64,000 bases of DNA from UBA6544 sp038131165 (GTDB lineage: Bacteria > Pseudomonadota > Alphaproteobacteria > UBA8366), in the NCBI GenBank assembly GCA_038131165.1, contig JAYPOZ010000009.1, positions 1-64,000 on the forward strand, read 5' to 3'. Shown here piece by piece: positions 59,884-64,000 of this stretch (its first letter is position 1; each line of letters opens with the position of its first letter). The position numbers and the translations under genes were made by a program. Below the pieces are notes generated by a model. It searched no databases. It was not told the DNA's origin and worked only from the letters and a program-made list of their open reading frames with translations.

Positions 59884-61272
59884 TCAGAGCTGTCCGTTCG
59901 CGTCCAGCCCGGCGAATCCATCGAGATAGGCCGGGTCGCGGAAACGGGCGGGATGAAACGCCGCCGCGTATCCGGGCAAGGCCGTACCGGTTACATGGCA
60001 GGCAAGCAATTCCCCCGCCGCGCAGGACGCCATGATGCCGAAGCCCGAGAAGGCGGAGCAGACATAGGCGCCCGGCACCTCCAGCGGTCCGACAAGAGGA
60101 CGGTTCTCCGGCGTCTTGGTATAATATCCTCCGTCGACAAACGGCCGCGGCATCGGATCGAAATAGACATCCAACCCGGGCACCATGACCGCCATGCCGC
60201 GCAAGGTGATCTCGGGCAGAAACGGGTCCCATTCGAGCGGGTAGCACGGCGCCTCCGCACTCTCGCAGTCATAGGTCCAGTACATCAACACCTGATCGCC
60301 GGCGCCGACCGGCCGGCCGTGCACCCCGGCCGGAAAACTTTCGAGAAGACGGTGCGTCTCCTCCGCTTCCGCGAAGGCGGCGCGCTCCTCCGTCGACCAC
60401 GGCAGGTCGATCGGATCGCTCCAGATGATCAGGGGCGCGGTGCGGGGCACGACCCCTCTCGGATCGGAAAGACTGATCTTGATGTGCTTTTCGACCGAGA
60501 CCGGCAGATCGCTGCCGATTATGTCGAGGCAGGATTTTAAATAAGGGCCCGGCGCCAAGACCACGGTGTCGGATTCGACGACCGAAAGTCGCCCATCCAC
60601 TACCAAATGGACGCCGCACACTTTTCCCGCTGATGTCTCGATCCCGGCGAAGGCAGCAGGCGCCAGCGTGGCGCCCGCCGCACGGGCGCGTTCCAGAAGA
60701 TACATGCCCAGCTGCTGCGCGCTCAGCGACCCGCACCGGCGCGCATGCAGCACGGCCTTGGTTTGCGGATTGAGATAGGGGAAGTGCTCCCGTATCAATG
60801 CCGGGTCGGTTATCAGATCGGCACCGTCGAGAGGCGTATCAAACCCGTCGGCGGCAGCAGGCCGATAGCCGCCCCGCCCTCCAACACGACGGAGCGGCCC
60901 AGCGCCGAGCGTCGCCGCCTCCAATGCCTCCGCCTCGTAGACGGCGACGCGGCTTTCGTCCGCGGTCGCGAAGAGGTATCCGCGCCGGTTCATCAGAAAG
61001 CGATTGCCGCTCTCCCGCGCGTGCCGCTCCATCAGATCGATACTGCGATTGGTCAGCGCCACCATGGCATCGCCCGGACCCGGCCACCAGTTGCGATAAC
61101 ATTCGGTCGACTTGTCGCTGGTAAGCGATAACGGCGGGCCGGGATCGGCGATCAGGACCCGCTTGAGCCCCGCTTCCGACAGCGCATGCGCGGCGGCGAT
61201 CCCGGCAATTCCGGCACCGCACACGACCGCATCGTAGGTCTCGCGACCGCTTCCGCCTGCATCTTCGATCAT
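59884..61272 (-). CDS. FAD-dependent oxidoreductase, DAO/glycine-oxidase-like
   Basis: This 462-residue flavoenzyme has an N-terminal Rossmann motif (DAVVCGAGIAGIAAAHALSEAG) and the conserved DKSTECYRNWWPG loop seen in a subset of DAO enzymes. The C-terminal block VCSAFSGFGIMASCAAGELLA contributes to FAD and substrate binding. The substrate is probably a small amine or amino acid derivative. It is upstream of the mutase on the same strand, though the 69-base gap leaves co-transcription unsettled. It is divergent from the amidohydrolase gene across a gap that contains 15-base tandem repeats. Confidence 0.85.
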   Translation of the reverse strand: MIEDAGGSGRETYDAVVCGAGIAGIAAAHALSEAGLKRVLIADPGPPLSLTSDKSTECYRNWWPGPGDAMVALTNRSIDLMERHARESGNRFLMNRRGYLFATADESRVAVYEAEALEAATLGAGPLRRVGGRGGYRPAAADGFDTPLDGADLITDPALIREHFPYLNPQTKAVLHARRCGSLSAQQLGMYLLERARAAGATLAPAAFAGIETSAGKVCGVHLVVDGRLSVVESDTVVLAPGPYLKSCLDIIGSDLPVSVEKHIKISLSDPRGVVPRTAPLIIWSDPIDLPWSTEERAAFAEAEETHRLLESFPAGVHGRPVGAGDQVLMYWTYDCESAEAPCYPLEWDPFLPEITLRGMAVMVPGLDVYFDPMPRPFVDGGYYTKTPENRPLVGPLEVPGAYVCSAFSGFGIMASCAAGELLACHVTGTALPGYAAAFHPARFRDPAYLDGFAGLDANGQL

Positions 61273-61325
61273 GCGCGAAACCTAGCATGATCGGCACCGG
61301 CCCCGCCAAGAGCATCCGCGGCACG

Positions 61326-61370
61326 AACATGTACGGCAGAGACATGTGCGGCGCAGACATGTGCGGCGCA
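61326..61370. repeat. Tandem 15-base repeat with ACATGT cores between divergent genes
   Basis: Two perfect copies of GACATGTGCGGCGCA (61341-61355 and 61356-61370) are preceded by a degenerate copy at 61326-61340. Each contains the palindrome ACATGT, so the cores recur every 15 bases. The array lies in the 150-base gap between the FAD oxidoreductase (minus) and amidohydrolase (plus) genes. It could be a regulator binding array or simple slippage DNA. Confidence 0.8.
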
Positions 61371-61422
61371 GACAGGCGATCTATCCTTGCTCGATAAGGT
61401 GGATGGCTCATGGGAGACGCAG

Positions 61423-62454
61423 ATGGCCGCGAACACGGGACAGACATCGCCGGACGACGCTTGGCTCGCGACTCTCGAGGAGGCAGCGCTGGAGCCGGAC
61501 CTCCCCATCGTCGATCCGCACCACCATCTCTGGCTGCGCGGCGGCTATACCTATCTGATGCCGGAACTCGCCGCCGACATGGCGAGCGGACACACCATCG
61601 CCGCCACGGTCTTTGCGGAATGCCACTCGATGTATCGAGAGGCCGGGCCGGAGGCGGAGAAGTCGTTGGGCGAGACGGAATTCGTCACCGGCCAAGCGGC
61701 CATGAGCGCCAGCGGGGCGTTCGGTCCGGCGCGCGCCTGCGCGGTCATGTTCGGCAATGTCGACATGACGCTGGGTGCGGGGATCGCGCCGTTGCTGGAG
61801 AAGCACATCGTGGCGTCGGGCAGGCGCTTTCGCGGGTTGCGCTACTCGACCGGATGGGACGCGGACGAACGCATCCGCAACGTCGCTCCCGAAGCCGGCC
61901 TGCTGATCGATTCCCGGGTGCGGGAGGCGGCGGCGGTGCTCGCGGCGGAGGGACTATCGCTCGACAGCTGGCTCTATCACCCGCAGCTCGACGAGGTGGC
62001 GACGCTTGCCGACGCGTTGCCCGACCTCACGATCGTCCTCAACCATGTCGGCAGCCCGATCCTCGGCGGCCCCTATCGCGGCAAGACAGACGAAGTGTTC
62101 CAAGACTGGAAGCGCCGGATCGCCCGCGTCGGCGAGCGGGAAAACGTCTATGTGAAGCTCGGTGCCCTGCCGATCCGCATGCCCGGCTTTGCGGGCGACC
62201 GCAGCGTGCCGCCGGGCTCCGAGGAAGTGGCGGTCGCCTGGAAGCCGTGGATCGAGACCTGCATCGACGCGTTCGGCCCCGCGCGCAGCATGTTCGAATC
62301 GAACTTTCCGGTGCAGAAGCGTTGGTGCAGCTATCAGGTCTGCTGGAACGCCTTCAAACGGCTCGCCGCCGGTGCCTCGGCGGTGGAAAAACACGCTCTG
62401 TTCGCCGGCGCGGCGGCGCGGGCCTATCGCATCGACGGGATCGAAACGGCCTAA
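61423..62454 (+). CDS. Amidohydrolase family protein (TIM-barrel lactonase/hydrolase type)
   Basis: This 343-residue TIM-barrel amidohydrolase of the PF04909 group has the N-terminal metal-binding IVDPHHHLWLRGG, GRRFRGLRYSTGWDADE, WLYHPQLDEVATLADA, LNHVGSPILGG and FESNFPVQKRW near the end, where family members place active-site His and Asp residues. The group includes dicarboxylate lactonases and decarboxylases. ATG 61423 follows GGGAGACGCAG. It overlaps the thioesterase gene's 3' end by four bases in convergent orientation. The substrate is unknown. Confidence 0.88.
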   Translation: MAANTGQTSPDDAWLATLEEAALEPDLPIVDPHHHLWLRGGYTYLMPELAADMASGHTIAATVFAECHSMYREAGPEAEKSLGETEFVTGQAAMSASGAFGPARACAVMFGNVDMTLGAGIAPLLEKHIVASGRRFRGLRYSTGWDADERIRNVAPEAGLLIDSRVREAAAVLAAEGLSLDSWLYHPQLDEVATLADALPDLTIVLNHVGSPILGGPYRGKTDEVFQDWKRRIARVGERENVYVKLGALPIRMPGFAGDRSVPPGSEEVAVAWKPWIETCIDAFGPARSMFESNFPVQKRWCSYQVCWNAFKRLAAGASAVEKHALFAGAAARAYRIDGIETA

Positions 62455-62891
62455 CGCCCCAGAGCATCGCCTTCGAGCGCCGCGATCTTGTCGACAAGCT
62501 CCCGCGGCACCGGCGCGGATTTATGGGTCGCTTGGTTGGTGTTGACCCAAACGACCTCTCCAGTCGCCCGCAGGTCATCCCCACCCTGGGGATGGATTTC
62601 CAGCAGGAAGGTGATCGACGAACGGCCGAGACGCGCGACCCGGACATGCACCTCGATATCCTCGTCGAAGGCGATCGGCTGCTGGTACTCGACCAGCGTG
62701 CGAACGGTGTGGAAATCCTCTCCGGTATGTTCGACCTGTCCCATGTATTCATACGGCAGGGCGCGGAAATACTCGGTGATCGCGGTGTCGTAATAGGTGA
62801 GATAGTGAGCGTTGAAGACGATTTTCTGGCCGTCCACCTCGGAATAGCGCACGCGGAAGGGCCAGGCGAATCTGAAGTCCGATTTGGCCAT
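62451..62891 (-). CDS. Acyl-CoA thioesterase, YbgC/4HBT family
   Basis: This 146-residue hot-dog-fold protein has FRVRYSEVDGQKIVFNAHYLT near the N-terminus. The Asp in SEVDG matches the catalytic Asp of the 4-hydroxybenzoyl-CoA thioesterase and YbgC group. The rest, YYDTAITEYFRAL and ATGEVVWVNTNQATHKSAPVP, fits the family. It would hydrolyse an acyl- or aryl-CoA thioester. It starts three bases after the stop of the methyltransferase gene, so the two are co-transcribed. Confidence 0.9.
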   Translation of the reverse strand: MAKSDFRFAWPFRVRYSEVDGQKIVFNAHYLTYYDTAITEYFRALPYEYMGQVEHTGEDFHTVRTLVEYQQPIAFDEDIEVHVRVARLGRSSITFLLEIHPQGGDDLRATGEVVWVNTNQATHKSAPVPRELVDKIAALEGDALGR

Positions 62892-62894
62892 GGA

Positions 62895-63923
62895 TCAGTC
62901 CGGCTTCCGGGCGTGGATGAGACGGGTAAGCCCCGGAATCATTTCGTCTTCCCGGATATCGACGAAGCCCACCTCATGCAGCCGATTGCGCAGCCAGCCC
63001 GGCGTCACCGACCGCGCGTCCGGCGTGAAGGCCATATGCTGCAACTGCCACAGTGCCGCCATCGGCGGCCCCGTGCGGTCGTCCTCGACCATGAAATCGT
63101 GCACCATGTAACTCCCGCCCGGTGCCAGGCAATCGAACGCGTATTCCACAAGCCGCGGCACTTCCGAGCCGGGAATGCCGCTGAACAGATAAGACATCAG
63201 AATGGCGTCCTGTTGCTTTGGCCATTCGGCGGCCAACGCGTTCGCGGGAATGTAGCGGATGCGGTCGACCATTCCGGCGGCGGAAATGAACTGCCAGCCG
63301 ATCTCGGCGACATTGGGGAAATCGATGATCGTCGAGACCAGTTTCGGGTAGGCTTCCAGCAACCGGATGCTCATCGCGCCGGTGCCGCCGCCGACATCCA
63401 GCAGCGTCTCCGCATCGCTGAGATCCACGAGCCGGGACAGGGTCCGGCCGGGCCCGAGCGATCCCGCGTGCTGCGCCTCGCTGTAGACCGATGCCTGTTC
63501 CGGGTCCGACATCCAATGCTGATAGGAATCGACAGCCTCGGGATCGAGCGAGCCGTCCAGCACCTCGTTCAGCTGACCGAGAAACGGGTACATTTGCTGG
63601 TCGATCTGATAGCGGAGATAGTCGCCGAACTCGTACTTGGCGCCTTTCGCCAGAAACGATTCCGCGCCCGGCGAATTCGAGTAGATCTCGCCCTCTTCTT
63701 CCCGGTCCACCAGGCCGATACTGGTCAGCGCCGTCATCAGAGTGGTGACCCGGTTCATTGGGATTTCAGACTGCTTGGCAATTTCCGCCGAGCTTTTCGG
63801 ACCCTCCGCCAGCTGGGTGAAAACGTCGATATGCAATCCGGCAAACAAGGCTTTCGACGCCATGAAACCGAACGCGATGCGGGAAACCTCTTCCGCCGTT
63901 TCCGCCAAACCACTCTCCATCAC
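62895..63923 (-). CDS. SAM-dependent methyltransferase, acetylserotonin O-methyltransferase-like
   Basis: This 342-residue enzyme has an N-terminal winged-helix dimerisation domain (IAFGFMASKALFAGLHIDVF, EIPMNRVTTLMTALTSIGLV) and a C-terminal Rossmann-type catalytic domain with TLLDVGGGTGAMSIRLLEAYP. This is the layout of hydroxyindole and related O-methyltransferases. The catalytic His of many plant enzymes is not obvious, so another methylation target is possible. GTG 63923 (or ATG 63920) is preceded by a strong AAGGAGG. It heads a two-gene operon with the thioesterase. The remaining 77 bases to the window end show no gene. Confidence 0.88.
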   Translation of the reverse strand: MMESGLAETAEEVSRIAFGFMASKALFAGLHIDVFTQLAEGPKSSAEIAKQSEIPMNRVTTLMTALTSIGLVDREEEGEIYSNSPGAESFLAKGAKYEFGDYLRYQIDQQMYPFLGQLNEVLDGSLDPEAVDSYQHWMSDPEQASVYSEAQHAGSLGPGRTLSRLVDLSDAETLLDVGGGTGAMSIRLLEAYPKLVSTIIDFPNVAEIGWQFISAAGMVDRIRYIPANALAAEWPKQQDAILMSYLFSGIPGSEVPRLVEYAFDCLAPGGSYMVHDFMVEDDRTGPPMAALWQLQHMAFTPDARSVTPGWLRNRLHEVGFVDIREDEMIPGLTRLIHARKPD

Positions 63924-64000
63924 TGAAAAACCTCCTTACCGACCAAATTTACACTGAATTTTGATCTTAACACGCGGGGCCGGAGATGGCTAAAACCGCT

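Noticed and set aside
61410..63926. A plus-strand open frame of more than 800 codons
   Set aside because: It crosses the amidohydrolase, thioesterase and methyltransferase genes in wrong frames and has no recognisable domain.
1..64000. tRNA, rRNA, CRISPR array or insertion sequence
   Set aside because: I looked in the gaps between genes and saw no cloverleaf-like sequence, spaced direct repeats or transposase motifs; a covariance-model search could still find a small RNA.

Overview
The window is GC-rich chromosomal DNA from an alphaproteobacterium, most likely a Rhodospirillales-type organism. The evidence is gene order and content: comF beside an NDUFAF5-like methyltransferase, a parvulin isomerase and argJ divergent from secA, cobS-cobT with a J-domain gene, and aroK-aroB-corC divergent from an xerD-accA strand. 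I found no rRNA, tRNA, CRISPR array, transposase or phage gene. Coding density is very high and no gap exceeds 300 bases; the longest, 288 bases, lies upstream of secA. A run of exactly 100 N at 48936-49035 shows that this is a scaffolded assembly.

Layout. 1-5.7 kb: comF (cut by the window edge), a four-domain rhodanese, a methyltransferase, a small cytochrome c and two related membrane proteins. 5.7-13 kb: a minus-strand operon (parvulin isomerase, canonical argJ, divergent argJ-like paralogue, GNAT-Nudix fusion) divergent from secA. 13-19 kb: a dienelactone-hydrolase-like protein, a possible metallopeptidase, cobT-cobS, a J protein and a DUF2889 protein. 19-26 kb: aroK-aroB-corC one way, and a 46-residue membrane protein, a large secreted protein, xerD and accA the other way. 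26-31.6 kb: a minus-strand metabolic run with enoyl-CoA hydratase, nitronate monooxygenase, upp, a three-domain RidA fusion, an HCCA isomerase-like protein and an NHL-repeat protein. 31.6-40.4 kb: a class V aminotransferase, an alpha/beta hydrolase, and a divergent catabolic locus (extradiol dioxygenase, FAD oxidase and TauD-type dioxygenase against Rieske alpha and beta subunits plus an aminotransferase). 40.5-45 kb: tgt, rpmB, meaB, small genes and an Lrp regulator. 45-54 kb: nudC, a second enoyl-CoA hydratase, HpaI aldolase with a TauD-type dioxygenase, a subtilase lipoprotein interrupted by the scaffold gap, and hyuB-hyuA-GNAT. 54-64 kb: a 1068-residue coiled-coil membrane protein, methylmalonyl-CoA mutase, an FAD oxidoreductase, an amidohydrolase, a thioesterase and an O-methyltransferase-like protein.

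How it fits together. Housekeeping blocks (Sec export, shikimate and arginine pathways, fatty-acid initiation, chromosome resolution, tRNA queuosine) alternate with catabolic operons for aromatic, amine and hydantoin-type compounds. A B12 theme recurs: cobaltochelatase subunits, methylmalonyl-CoA mutase and its chaperone MeaB.

Most worth a second look: the coiled-coil protein built from about 25 copies of an exact 25-residue unit, with TipN-like architecture; the triple RidA fusion lacking the catalytic arginine in all three domains; the argJ-like paralogue that keeps the autocleavage threonine but has lost other conserved motifs; and the 55-base duplication flanking the N run, which shows the gap is artificial and the protease gene intact.
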